64,000 nt of DNA. Origin: Candidatus Promineofilum glycogenicum. Lineage in GTDB: Bacteria; Chloroflexota; Anaerolineae; Promineifilales; Promineifilaceae. The position numbers and the translations under genes are program-made. The notes beneath the pieces were generated by a model. It was not told the DNA's origin. It did not search any database and was given only the letters and a program-made list of their open reading frames with translations. Shown here piece after piece: positions 29,574 through 36,866 of the stretch (its first letter is position 1; each line of letters opens with the position of its first letter). The stretch is taken from positions 248,001 through 312,000 of the forward strand of contig JADJHJ010000001.1 of NCBI GenBank assembly GCA_016707605.1. Reading direction: 5' to 3'.

Positions 29574-29966
29574 CTACTTAACCTCGACGACCGCGCCGGC
29601 CTCTTCCAAAGCCTTCTTGGCCTCGGCCGCCTGTTCCTTGCTGACGGCTTCCATGATGGTCGCCAGACCCTCAACAGCGTCCTTGGCTTCCTTCAGGCCC
29701 AGGCTGGTCAGCGTGCGCACAGCCTTGATGACCTCGATCTTCTTCGGGCCGATGTCCTTCAGCTTCACCGAGAACTCGGTCTGCTCTTCAACCTCTTCGA
29801 CCGGCGCGGCGGCGCCACCGCCGGCCATCATGCCGGGCATCATGCCCATCGCCATCGGCGCGGCGGCGCTAACGCCCCACGCCTCTTCCAGCTTCTTCGT
29901 CAGCTCGGCCGCTTCCAACAGGGTCAGGCCGCTCAGGTCTTGTACCAACTTGTCCAAATCTGCCAT
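29574..29966 (-). CDS. rplL: 50S ribosomal protein L7/L12
   Basis: 130 residues from ATG 29966 (MADLDKLVQDLSGLTLLEAA). N-terminal dimerisation domain, a flexible hinge rich in Ala/Gly/Met (about 38-60), and the globular C-terminal domain (KKIEVIKAVRTLTSLGLKEA). Forms the ribosomal stalk with L10, encoded just upstream. Two small hairpins sit in the 87-base gap to rplJ, so the L10:L12 ratio may be adjusted there. Confidence 0.95.
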   Translation of the reverse strand: MADLDKLVQDLSGLTLLEAAELTKKLEEAWGVSAAAPMAMGMMPGMMAGGGAAAPVEEVEEQTEFSVKLKDIGPKKIEVIKAVRTLTSLGLKEAKDAVEGLATIMEAVSKEQAAEAKKALEEAGAVVEVK

Positions 29967-29990
29967 TGTCTTGTTAACTCCTCTTGTAAC

Positions 29991-30045
29991 GCGGGTTGGC
30001 AACCCGCATTTTGATTTCTGGGAAAGACGCGGGTTAGCAACCCGC
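29991..30045. repeat. Two GCGGGTT hairpins between rplJ and rplL
   Basis: GCGGGTTGGCAACCCGC at 29991-30007 and GCGGGTTAGCAACCCGC at 30029-30045 are near-identical 7-bp stems with three-base loops. They are probably dispersed repeats and could act as processing or attenuation hairpins. Confidence 0.65.
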
Positions 30046-30053
30046 GCTACAAC

Positions 30054-30602
30054 TTAGGCCGCGGCTGGTTCGGCCGCGGCGTTCTCGTCCTTCTTGGCGT
30101 AGGCGTCCAGGACATTGACGACCTGGCGCACGCCGTTGGTGACGGCCGACACGATGCCCTGCGCGGGGGCGCTGATCAGGCCCAGAATCTGGGCGCGCAA
30201 CTGGTCGAGCGACGGCAACGTCGCCAGGGCCTCGACTTCGGCCTTGGTCAGCACCTGATTGCCGAGCATACCGCCGACGATCGTCAGCTTGTCATTGGCC
30301 TTGGCCTGTTCGACCAATACCTTGGCCAGCGCCGTCGCCTCGCCCAGGGCGAAGCTCGTCGCCACCTGCCCATTGAGCAGGTCGCTCGGCGGCACGCGGT
30401 TCACTTGCTCCAGGGCGATGCCGAGCAGCGTGTTCTTCGTCACGTTGATCTGCCCGTTCGCGTCGCCGATCTTCAGACGCAGCGCCTCCAACTCCTTGAC
30501 GGTCATGCCGCCGTAGCGGGTCAGGAAGATGGCCGAACTGCGCTGGAGAAGGTCGTGATATTCGCTGACCAGTTCATCCTTGCGTTTCTTGTCGATTGCC
30601 AA
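30054..30602 (-). CDS. rplJ: 50S ribosomal protein L10 (TTG start)
   Basis: 182 residues. The start is a TTG at 30602-30600, placed nine bases after a strong AGGAGG, and gives MAIDKKRKDELVSEYHDLLQ. The core SAIFLTRYGGMTVKELEALR and INVTKNTLLGIAL is typical L10; the C-terminal helix for L12 binding is followed by a Glu/Ala tail. It binds 23S rRNA and L12 dimers. Expression is probably controlled by the leader upstream. Confidence 0.95.
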   Translation of the reverse strand: MAIDKKRKDELVSEYHDLLQRSSAIFLTRYGGMTVKELEALRLKIGDANGQINVTKNTLLGIALEQVNRVPPSDLLNGQVATSFALGEATALAKVLVEQAKANDKLTIVGGMLGNQVLTKAEVEALATLPSLDQLRAQILGLISAPAQGIVSAVTNGVRQVVNVLDAYAKKDENAAAEPAAA

Positions 30603-30611
30603 AGGGTTTCA

Positions 30612-30785
30612 CCTCCTCTGAACGTTAAAAGTCCTCCGTACCGGCCCGGCCGATAGGAGGACTTCACGTGTCAGCGGGCGGCCTAAGCCAACCCGGTGCG
30701 CATCGTGTCGTTCCCCACCTCGGCCGGCATCATTAAGGGACACAGACGTGTGCCCGCCGGCTGTCTCCGGTAGAGACAACGGTTG
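30612..30785 (-). promoter_or_regulatory. Ribosomal protein L10 leader with attenuator hairpin
   Basis: The 198-base gap between rplA and rplJ reads on the minus strand through paired segments (GACAGC/GTTGTC, GCCGGC...GCCGGC) and CCGAGGTG, as in L10-binding leaders, and ends in a hairpin AAGTCCTCC...GGAGGACTTTT at about 30630-30668 with a T-tract. This is the position and design of the L10 (L12)4-sensing autoregulatory leader. Individual pairings are my reading, not computed. Confidence 0.65.
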
Positions 30786-30800
30786 CTGTCTATGGGATTG

Positions 30801-31502
30801 TTAGAGCGCGGCCTCCACCGGGTCGAGCTTAATGCCCGGCCCCATCGTGTTGGCGACCGTGATCTTCTGAATGTAAGTGCCCTTGGCCGCCGACGGCCGG
30901 GCGCGCTTGACCGCGCCGATGAAGGCGGTCAGGTTCTCCACCAGTTGCTCCTGCGTGAAGCTGGCCTTGCCGATGGGCGCGTGGATATTGGAGGTCTTAT
31001 CGACGCGGAACTCCACGCGGCCGGCCTTGGCCTCGTCAATGAGGCGCGGCAGGTCGGCGGCGGGGGCCACCGTGCCGGCGCGCGGGTTGGGCATCAGGCC
31101 GCGCGGGCCGAGGACACGCCCCAGACGGCCGACCTTGCCCATCATCGACGGCACAGCGATGGCCACGTCGAACTCCGTCCACCCTTCCTGGATGCGCTTG
31201 ATGACCTCATCGTCGGCGATGACGTCGGCGCCCGCCTCGCGGGCCACATTGGCGTCTTCGCCCTCGGCAAAGACGAGCACACGCACCGTCTTGCCCAGGC
31301 CGTTGGGCAGCACCACCACGTCGCGCACCTGCTGGTCAGCGTGACGCGGGTCGACGCCCAAACGCATGTGTACTTCGACCGTCGGGTCGAAATTCGTGAC
31401 CGCCGTCTCCTTGATCAGCCGGACGGCGTCTTCGCGGCTATAGAGCTTGGCGCGGTCAACCTTGGCCGCCGCCTCTTCGTACTTACGTCCGTGTTTTGGC
31501 AT
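30801..31502 (-). CDS. rplA: 50S ribosomal protein L1
   Basis: 233 residues from ATG 31502. Typical L1: KVDRAKLYSREDAVRLIKE, MRLGVDPRHADQQVRDVVVLPNG, GKVGRLGRVLGPRGLMPNP and GPGIKLDP at the end. L1 stalk protein of the 50S subunit and often a translational repressor of the L11 operon. Follows rplK on the same strand after about 97 bases containing a heptamer repeat. Confidence 0.96.
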   Translation of the reverse strand: MPKHGRKYEEAAAKVDRAKLYSREDAVRLIKETAVTNFDPTVEVHMRLGVDPRHADQQVRDVVVLPNGLGKTVRVLVFAEGEDANVAREAGADVIADDEVIKRIQEGWTEFDVAIAVPSMMGKVGRLGRVLGPRGLMPNPRAGTVAPAADLPRLIDEAKAGRVEFRVDKTSNIHAPIGKASFTQEQLVENLTAFIGAVKRARPSAAKGTYIQKITVANTMGPGIKLDPVEAAL

Positions 31503-31572
31503 GATTGCTCCTTGTGGTTTGGCGACAACAGTCGCCTTGGCGAACGCCTCTTCGGGCGCTCTCCCACGCTTG

Positions 31573-31612
31573 CAGTTGCTAGTGACTAGTCACTAGTAAC
31601 TAGTCACTAACC
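31573..31612. repeat. CACTAGT-type heptamer array overlapping the rplK end
   Basis: AGTGACT, AGTCACT, AGTAACT, AGTCACT follow in a strict 7-base period and are self-complementary. The array extends into rplK and supplies its last residues and its TAG stop. Confidence 0.7.
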
Positions 31613-32025
31613 GTAATTCCCATGCTCCGCGCCGTTCCGGCGATGATAGCCATCGCCGCCTCAACGTCGCGGGCGTTGAGATCCTTCATCTTCTGCTCGG
31701 CGATCTCGCGCAGTTGCTTCTGGCTGATGGCGCCGACCTTGTCGCGGTTGGGGACAGCCGACCCGCGAGGGATGCCGGCCGCCTTCTTGATCAGGTCGGC
31801 CGCCGGTGGCGTCTTCAGCACAAACGTGAAGCTGCCGTCCTGAAAGACGGTGATCTCGGCCGGCACAATCTGGCCGACCATGTTTGACGTGCGCGCGTTA
31901 TATTCCTTGCAGAACTGCATCAGATTCACACCCTGCGGGCCAAGGGCCGTGCCGATGGGCGGGGCGGGGTTGGCCTTGCCGGCCTGAATCTGAATCTTGA
32001 CGACTGTCTTAATCTTCTTTGCCAT
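31600..32025 (-). CDS. rplK: 50S ribosomal protein L11
   Basis: 141 residues from ATG 32025: VVKIQIQAGKANPAPPIGTA, LGPQGVNLMQFCKEYNART, then the C-terminal RNA-binding domain with KTPPAADLIKKAAGI and GTARSMGI. L11 forms the GTPase-associated centre with 23S rRNA. The last three residues and the stop lie within a dispersed heptamer repeat. Cotranscribed after nusG. Confidence 0.96.
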   Translation of the reverse strand: MAKKIKTVVKIQIQAGKANPAPPIGTALGPQGVNLMQFCKEYNARTSNMVGQIVPAEITVFQDGSFTFVLKTPPAADLIKKAAGIPRGSAVPNRDKVGAISQKQLREIAEQKMKDLNARDVEAAMAIIAGTARSMGITVSD

Positions 32026-32095
32026 GTGATTACTCCTGGAGTCCGAGCGCCTGCCGCGGCAGGCTCCTCCGCTTGCGTAGCGTTAGCGCTACTGC

Positions 32096-32689
32096 TTAAA
32101 CCTTTTCGACGTGCAGGAAGTCGAGTTCGACCGGCGTTTCGCGGCCGAAGAACGACACCATCACCCGCACCTTGGCCCGCTCGGCGTCGATGTCCGACAC
32201 CGTGCCGATGAAGTCGGCGAACGGCCCCGTGCCGATGCGCACCTTCTCGCCACGCTGGAAGTCGAACTTCACCTTGGGCGCTTCGGCCTCCATGCGGTTC
32301 ATAATTCGGGCCACTTCGTCGGGGCGCAGCGGTGTTGGGTCGTTGCCCATGCCAACGAAGCCGGTCACGCCGGGCGTGTTGCGCACAACGTACCAGGAAT
32401 CCTCGGTCAGAATCATCTGCACCAGGATGTAGCCCGGAAAGACGCGGCGCTCCACCGTGCGACGTTTGCCTTCCTTGATCTCGATCTCTTCCTCGGTCGG
32501 TACGACGACATCAAAGATGTAGTCCTGCATGGCCATCGTTTCGATGCGCTGCTCGATGCTATGGCGGACCTTGTTCTCGTAGCCCGAATAGCAGTGGATG
32601 ACGTACCAGGCGCGGCCGTCCGGCTGCACCGCCTCATCAATGTCGAGCAAGCTTTGCGGTTCGTCCAACCGATCGTTCTGATTGTCCAT
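32096..32689 (-). CDS. nusG: Transcription termination/antitermination protein NusG
   Basis: 198 residues from ATG 32689, five bases downstream of secE. After a 25-residue acidic extension comes the NGN domain (WYVIHCYSGYENKVRHSIEQ, VFPGYILVQMI, VRNTPGVTGFVG) and the KOW domain (GEKVRIGTGPFADFIGTVSD, RAKVRVMVSFFGRETPVELD). Binds RNA polymerase and couples it with ribosomes or Rho. Confidence 0.96.
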   Translation of the reverse strand: MDNQNDRLDEPQSLLDIDEAVQPDGRAWYVIHCYSGYENKVRHSIEQRIETMAMQDYIFDVVVPTEEEIEIKEGKRRTVERRVFPGYILVQMILTEDSWYVVRNTPGVTGFVGMGNDPTPLRPDEVARIMNRMEAEAPKVKFDFQRGEKVRIGTGPFADFIGTVSDIDAERAKVRVMVSFFGRETPVELDFLHVEKV

Positions 32690-32694
32690 TGCCC

Positions 32695-32928
32695 TTATAT
32701 GCCGAGGATCTGCTGGTTCAGGAACTGGATGAAGTTCGAGAACAGGGCATCCATGCCCCACAGGAAGACGGCGAAGGCGGCCGTCACACCGAGGACGATA
32801 GCCGTCAAGCGCCAGGCCTCGTCGCGCGTCGGCCAGGTCACCTTGCGCAGCTCGCCGCGCGTCTCGCGCAGATAGCGGCCGATTGCATTTTCTTGCGGCA
32901 CGACGGCCGCTTCTTCTTTCTTCGCCAC
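32695..32928 (-). CDS. secE: Preprotein translocase subunit SecE (GTG start)
   Basis: 77 residues starting with GTG at 32928 (MAKKEEAAVVPQENAIGRYL). The amphipathic helix RETRGELRKVTWPTRDEAWR precedes one transmembrane segment (LTAIVLGVTAAFAVFLWGMD), the minimal single-helix SecE of most bacteria. Lies between tRNA-Trp and nusG as in many genomes. Confidence 0.95.
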   Translation of the reverse strand: MAKKEEAAVVPQENAIGRYLRETRGELRKVTWPTRDEAWRLTAIVLGVTAAFAVFLWGMDALFSNFIQFLNQQILGI

Positions 32929-33006
32929 GTCTGATTACCTCTCGGTACTTTGCCAAAGGCCGGCCCTTGGGCCGGCTCAGGAGCCGGCTTGGCCGCCGGC
33001 TCTTAC

Positions 33007-33078
33007 AGGGGGTGCAGGAATCGAACCCGCAGCCTACGGTTTTGGAGACCGTCGCTCTGCCAATTGAGCTAACCCCCT
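33007..33078 (-). tRNA. tRNA-Trp (CCA)
   Basis: On the minus strand a 72-base cloverleaf: acceptor AGGGGGT/ACCCCCT, D arm AGCTCAATTGGCAGAGC, anticodon loop TCTCCAAAA with CCA, and T arm GCGGGTTCGATTCCTGC. The 3' CCA is not encoded. It lies between rpmG and secE, its classical place. Confidence 0.95.
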
Positions 33079-33157
33079 ACATCAGTTGTCAGTGATCAGT
33101 TGCCAGTGGTCAGTAGGTTCTTACTGGCTCTTCATTCGTAAACCACTGATCACTCTC

Positions 33158-33322
33158 TTAACGTGTCTCGCGGTGCAAGCGCGTCGCGCGGCAACGGGGG
33201 CAGAACTTATTCAACTCAAGCCGGCCCGGATCGTTGCGCCGATTCTTCTCGGTAATGTAGTTGCGTTCTTTGCACTCGGTACACTGCAAGGTGATATGAG
33301 TGCGAACGGCTTTCTTTGCCAT
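33158..33322 (-). CDS. rpmG: 50S ribosomal protein L33
   Basis: 54 residues, too short for many gene finders. ATG at 33322 gives MAKKAVRTHITLQCTECKER, then NYITEKNRRNDPGRLELNKF and CPRCRATRLHRETR. Both CxxC pairs are present, so this is the zinc-binding form of L33. Located between tuf and tRNA-Trp, the usual order. Confidence 0.95.
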   Translation of the reverse strand: MAKKAVRTHITLQCTECKERNYITEKNRRNDPGRLELNKFCPRCRATRLHRETR

Positions 33323-33340
33323 TTCAGTTAACCTTCAATA

Positions 33341-33416
33341 GGGGCCAGGTTCCAGGTTCCTGGGGCCAGGGGAAGAACGCTCTTCCCTGGCCCTTGAACC
33401 TGGAACCTAGTCCCTT
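33341..33416. repeat. CCAGGTT/CCAGGGG palindrome with GAAGA...TCTTC core
   Basis: Words CCAGGTT, CCAGGTT and CCAGGGG on the left are mirrored on the right around GGAAGAACGCTCTTCC (33371-33386). It lies between tuf and rpmG. A related palindrome is inserted in yvcK at 52172-52253. Confidence 0.7.
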
Positions 33417-33417
33417 A

Positions 33418-34620
33418 CTAGGCCAGAATCTTAGTAATAACGCCGGCGCCGACGGTCAGGCCGCCTTCGCGGATGGCGAAGCGCTGCCCGTCTTCCAGCG
33501 CCACCGGGGTGATCAGCTTCACCTTCAGGTTGACGTTGTCGCCCGGCATGACCATCTCCACCCCTTCGGGCAGCGTTACGTCACCCGTCACGTCCATCGT
33601 CCGGATGTAGAACTGCGGCCGGTAGCCGGTGAAGAACGCCTTGTGACGCCCCCCTTCTTCCTTGCGCAGCACGTACACCTCGCCCATGAACTCCGTGTGC
33701 GGCGTGATGCTGTTCGGCTTGGCCAACACCTGGCCGCGCTCCACCTCTTCGCGCCCCACACCGCGCAGCAGCAACCCGGCGTTGTCGCCCGCCTCGACCT
33801 TGTCCAGAATCTTGTGGAACATCTCCATCGACGTGACAACCACCTTCTTGCGGTCGTTGCCCAGCCCGATGATGTCGATCTCGCTGTTGGGCGTCAGAAT
33901 GCCGCGGTCAACGCGTCCCGTCACCACCGTCCCACGCCCCTTGATCGAGAACACGTCCTCGACCGACATCAGGAACGGCTTGTCCACGTCGCGCACCGGC
34001 GTCGGAATGTACTCGTCCACCACTCGCATCAGCTCCCAGATCGGGGCGTAGGCCGGCGCGTTGGTGTCCTTCGACTGCTCTTCCAGCGCCTTCAGCGCGC
34101 TGCCGCGCACAATCGGCGTCTCGTCGCCCGGGAACTCCTGGCTCGACAGCAGGTCGCGCAGTTCCAGCTCGACCAGTTCCAGCAGCTCTTCGTCGTCCAT
34201 CATGTCGACTTTGTTCAGGAAGATCACCATCGCCGGCACTTCCACCTGCCGGGCCAGCAGTACGTGCTCGCGCGTCTGCGGCATCGGCCCGTCGGGCGCG
34301 GCCACCACCAGAATCGCGCCGTCCATCTGCGCCGCACCGGTGATCATGTTCTTGATGTAGTCGCGGTGGCCGGGGCAGTCCACGTGGGCGTAGTGGCGGT
34401 TCTCCGTCTGATACTCCACGTGGGCGATGGCGATGGTGATGCCCCGCTCCCGCTCTTCCGGCGCATTGTCGATCGAGTCGAACGCCCGAAAGTCCGCCCA
34501 GCCCTTCAGGGCCAGCGTCTTGGTGATCGCCGCGGTCAAGGTCGTCTTGCCGTGGTCGATGTGTCCGATCGTCCCGACGTTCACGTGCGGTTTCCCGCGT
34601 ACGAATTTCGCTTTGGCCAT
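33418..34620 (-). CDS. tuf: Elongation factor Tu
   Basis: 400 residues. G1 GHIDHGKTTLTAAIT, switch II DCPGHRDYIKNM, NKVDMMDDEELL, and domains 2 and 3 (VVTGRVDRGIL, VEAGDNAGLLLRGVGREEVE, TDVTLPEGVEMVMPGDN region) are complete. Delivers aminoacyl-tRNA to the ribosome. Follows a Thr-Tyr-Thr tRNA cluster, as in the tufB operons of many bacteria. Confidence 0.97.
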   Translation of the reverse strand: MAKAKFVRGKPHVNVGTIGHIDHGKTTLTAAITKTLALKGWADFRAFDSIDNAPEERERGITIAIAHVEYQTENRHYAHVDCPGHRDYIKNMITGAAQMDGAILVVAAPDGPMPQTREHVLLARQVEVPAMVIFLNKVDMMDDEELLELVELELRDLLSSQEFPGDETPIVRGSALKALEEQSKDTNAPAYAPIWELMRVVDEYIPTPVRDVDKPFLMSVEDVFSIKGRGTVVTGRVDRGILTPNSEIDIIGLGNDRKKVVVTSMEMFHKILDKVEAGDNAGLLLRGVGREEVERGQVLAKPNSITPHTEFMGEVYVLRKEEGGRHKAFFTGYRPQFYIRTMDVTGDVTLPEGVEMVMPGDNVNLKVKLITPVALEDGQRFAIREGGLTVGAGVITKILA

Positions 34621-34760
34621 TCCTTACCTACCCTCAAATGACTAAATTCGACTTGTGTCTGTGCCGGCGCGCCGCCGACAGGACGCTCATCTATTTCTGC
34701 TTTGCCATAAGACGAGCAGCACTTTCCACTCTATTGCCGATGACTACACGGGGGTTAGAA

Positions 34761-34832
34761 GCCCACGATGGGATTTGAACCCATGACCTCATTCTTACCA
34801 AGAATGCGCTCTGCCGACTGAGCTACGTGGGC
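34761..34832 (-). tRNA. tRNA-Thr (GGT)
   Basis: 72-base cloverleaf on the minus strand: acceptor GCCCACG/CGTGGGC, D arm GCTCAGTCGGCAGAGC, anticodon stem CATTC/GAATG with loop TTGGTAA (anticodon GGT), T loop TTCAAAT. Third and last of the tRNA cluster ahead of tuf. Confidence 0.95.
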
Positions 34833-34929
34833 GCTTCCAACACACTGACTTGGCGCTGCGCCATACTATGGCGCCTCGTCATAGTCTACAAGCCAGAAGA
34901 CCCAGAATGCTCTGGGCCTGGTTTGTTGG

Positions 34930-35013
34930 TGGGCCAGGTAGGACTCGAACCTACGAAGGCGTATCGCCAGCGGATTTACAGTCCGCCCCCTTTGCCGCTC
35001 GGGACACTGACCC
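34930..35013 (-). tRNA. tRNA-Tyr (GTA)
   Basis: 84-base class II tRNA on the minus strand: acceptor GGGTCAG/CTGGCCC with discriminator A, anticodon loop CTGTAAA (anticodon GTA), a long variable arm (TGGCGATACGCCTTC) and T arm GTAGGTTCGAGTCCTAC. Confidence 0.95.
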
Positions 35014-35075
35014 AGGTCTGAATATCGATTGTACTGGCTTTAACCCCGTGCCTCTCATACTGAGCCGACACGCAG

Positions 35076-35148
35076 AGCCGACGATGGGAATTGAACCCAT
35101 AACCTATGCTTTACAAGAGCATTGCTCTGCCTGTTGAGCTACGTCGGC
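35076..35148 (-). tRNA. tRNA-Thr (TGT)
   Basis: 73 bases on the minus strand: acceptor GCCGACG/CGTCGGC, D arm GCTCAACAGGCAGAGC, anticodon loop CTTGTAAAG with TGT, T arm ATGGGTTCAATTCCCAT. First gene of the tRNA-tuf transcription unit; its promoter should lie within 35150-35260, where TTGACG occurs on the minus strand but no convincing -10 partner was found. Confidence 0.94.
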
Positions 35149-35358
35149 AGGGTATGCGCGTATGCCGCGTCCAGGCTTATAAATGTACTATCGGCAGTGC
35201 ACGTTTACGTGGCACGTCAATGTGGCACGATTACTCATGCGCTCTTGCCGAGTGCTGCCAGATAAGTATAGCAACAATGTCTTTTTCGTCAACAGCCGCA
35301 AGGGGCATTTCGTGATCTCCAGCGCAATCCCGTCTATTATTATCCGCGGAGGCAAGTT

Positions 35359-36570
35359 ATGCAACGTCAACCGACAATTCTCTGCTTGGCCAGCTACTAT
35401 AAAGGGGCCAGCTTTCTAACCGCCGCCAAAGCCCTTGGTGCGCGCGTGCTGTTGCTGGCTGGCGAGAGGACCGCTGCCGAACCCTGGCCGCGCCAGAGCA
35501 TCGACGAGGTGTTCCTGATGCCCGACCTGCGTCGCCGGCCAGATATCCTCTACGCCGTCAGCTATCTGTCCCGCGCCAACGCCATCGACGCGATCGTGCC
35601 GCTCGACGACTACGACGTGGAGACGGCCGCCGCGCTGCGCGAACACCTGCGCCTGCCTGGCCTAGGCGAGACGGGTGCGCGCTACTTCCGCGACAAGCTG
35701 GCCATGCGCACCCAGGCCGCCGCGGCCGGCATCCCCGTGCCGCCCTTCACGCCCGTCTTCAGCTACGACCGGCTGCGCGACTATATGGCCCGCGTGCCCC
35801 CGCCGTGGGTGCTGAAGCCGCGCTCCGAGGCCGGGGCGATGGGCATCAAGAAGCTCTACGACGCCGAGGCCGTCTGGCGTTGGCTCGACCAGTTGGGCGA
35901 TGAGCAGTCGTTCTTCCATCTGGAGCAGTTCATCCCCGGCGAAATCTACCACGTCGATTCGCTGGTCTACGACGGCCGCATCCTCTTCGCCCAGCCGCAC
36001 AAGTACGCCCGCCCGCCGCTGACCGTGGCCCACGAGGGCGGCGTCTTCGTCAGCCGCACGCTGCCCGTAGCGTCGCACCGCGACGCCGACGAGGCGCGGG
36101 CCATCCTTGACCTGAACGCCCGGCTGCTGACCGCCTTCGGTCTGGAGCGCGGCGCGACCCACGCCGAGTTCATCCGCGGCGCGGATGGGCAGTACTACTT
36201 TTTGGAAGTGGCGGCGCGGGTGGGCGGGGCCAACATCGAGCAGCTTGTCGAAGCGGCCAGTGGCCTGAACCTGTGGGGCGAGTGGGCGCGGCTGGAGATC
36301 GCCTACGCCCAGGGAGAACCCTACACTGTTGCGCCCACCCGCCACGACTACGCCGGCATCCTCGTCTGCCTGGCCCGGCAGGAGTGGCCCGACCTGAGCG
36401 GCTACAGCGACCCGGAAGTGGTCTACCGCGTGGACAAGAAGCACCACGCCGGGCTGGTCGTCGCCTCGCCCGACCCCGGCCGCATCGAAGCGCTGCTCAA
36501 CGACTACGCCAATCGCTTCGCCGGCGACTTCCTGGCCGTACTGCCGCCGCTGGACAAAGCGCCTACATAA
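35359..36570 (+). CDS. ATP-grasp domain protein
   Basis: 403 residues; ATG 35359 follows CGGAGG. N-terminal Rossmann-like pre-ATP domain (TILCLASYYKGASFLTAAK, DAIVPLDDYDVETAAALREH), central ATP-grasp (RDKLAMRTQAAAAGIPVPPF, WVLKPRSEAGAMGIKKLYD, FIPGEIYHVDSLVYDG) and the metal site YYFLEVAARVGGANIEQLVE. This is the carboxylate-amine ligase arrangement (biotin carboxylase/PurK-like, often for dipeptide or natural-product formation). No biosynthetic neighbours, so the substrate is open. Cytoplasmic. Confidence 0.82.
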   Translation: MQRQPTILCLASYYKGASFLTAAKALGARVLLLAGERTAAEPWPRQSIDEVFLMPDLRRRPDILYAVSYLSRANAIDAIVPLDDYDVETAAALREHLRLPGLGETGARYFRDKLAMRTQAAAAGIPVPPFTPVFSYDRLRDYMARVPPPWVLKPRSEAGAMGIKKLYDAEAVWRWLDQLGDEQSFFHLEQFIPGEIYHVDSLVYDGRILFAQPHKYARPPLTVAHEGGVFVSRTLPVASHRDADEARAILDLNARLLTAFGLERGATHAEFIRGADGQYYFLEVAARVGGANIEQLVEAASGLNLWGEWARLEIAYAQGEPYTVAPTRHDYAGILVCLARQEWPDLSGYSDPEVVYRVDKKHHAGLVVASPDPGRIEALLNDYANRFAGDFLAVLPPLDKAPT

Positions 36571-36866
36571 GCGCTCAGTAATCTTGTGGGAAAAGCAGAA
36601 GCATGATACTGTTATTTTGAGCCACACATTTGCTGTCCGCTTTTTGGGTCGTTACCAAGCTACACGCTCGCGTGCATAACCAACGTGTCCTCCTGATGCC
36701 GTCTGCCTCGCAAGATTGCCGGCAGTGAGTTCGCGTGTCCCTGTTGGACGCCTACCCATCCGGCCCCCATCTGAGCACGGAGGACAACAGATCGATTCGC
36801 CCTGGTATTCACGAATGGCCAACCATTCGCATTATTCCCACATTTCACCTCTCAAGGAGAAACACA
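36571..36866. other. 296-base gap with no identifiable gene
   Basis: Between the ATP-grasp gene and the secreted protein. A weak coding-like frame exists but has no family support. AT-richer sequence at 36590-36660 may hold the promoter, and AAGGAGA at 36854-36860 is the ribosome site of the next gene. Confidence 0.5.
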
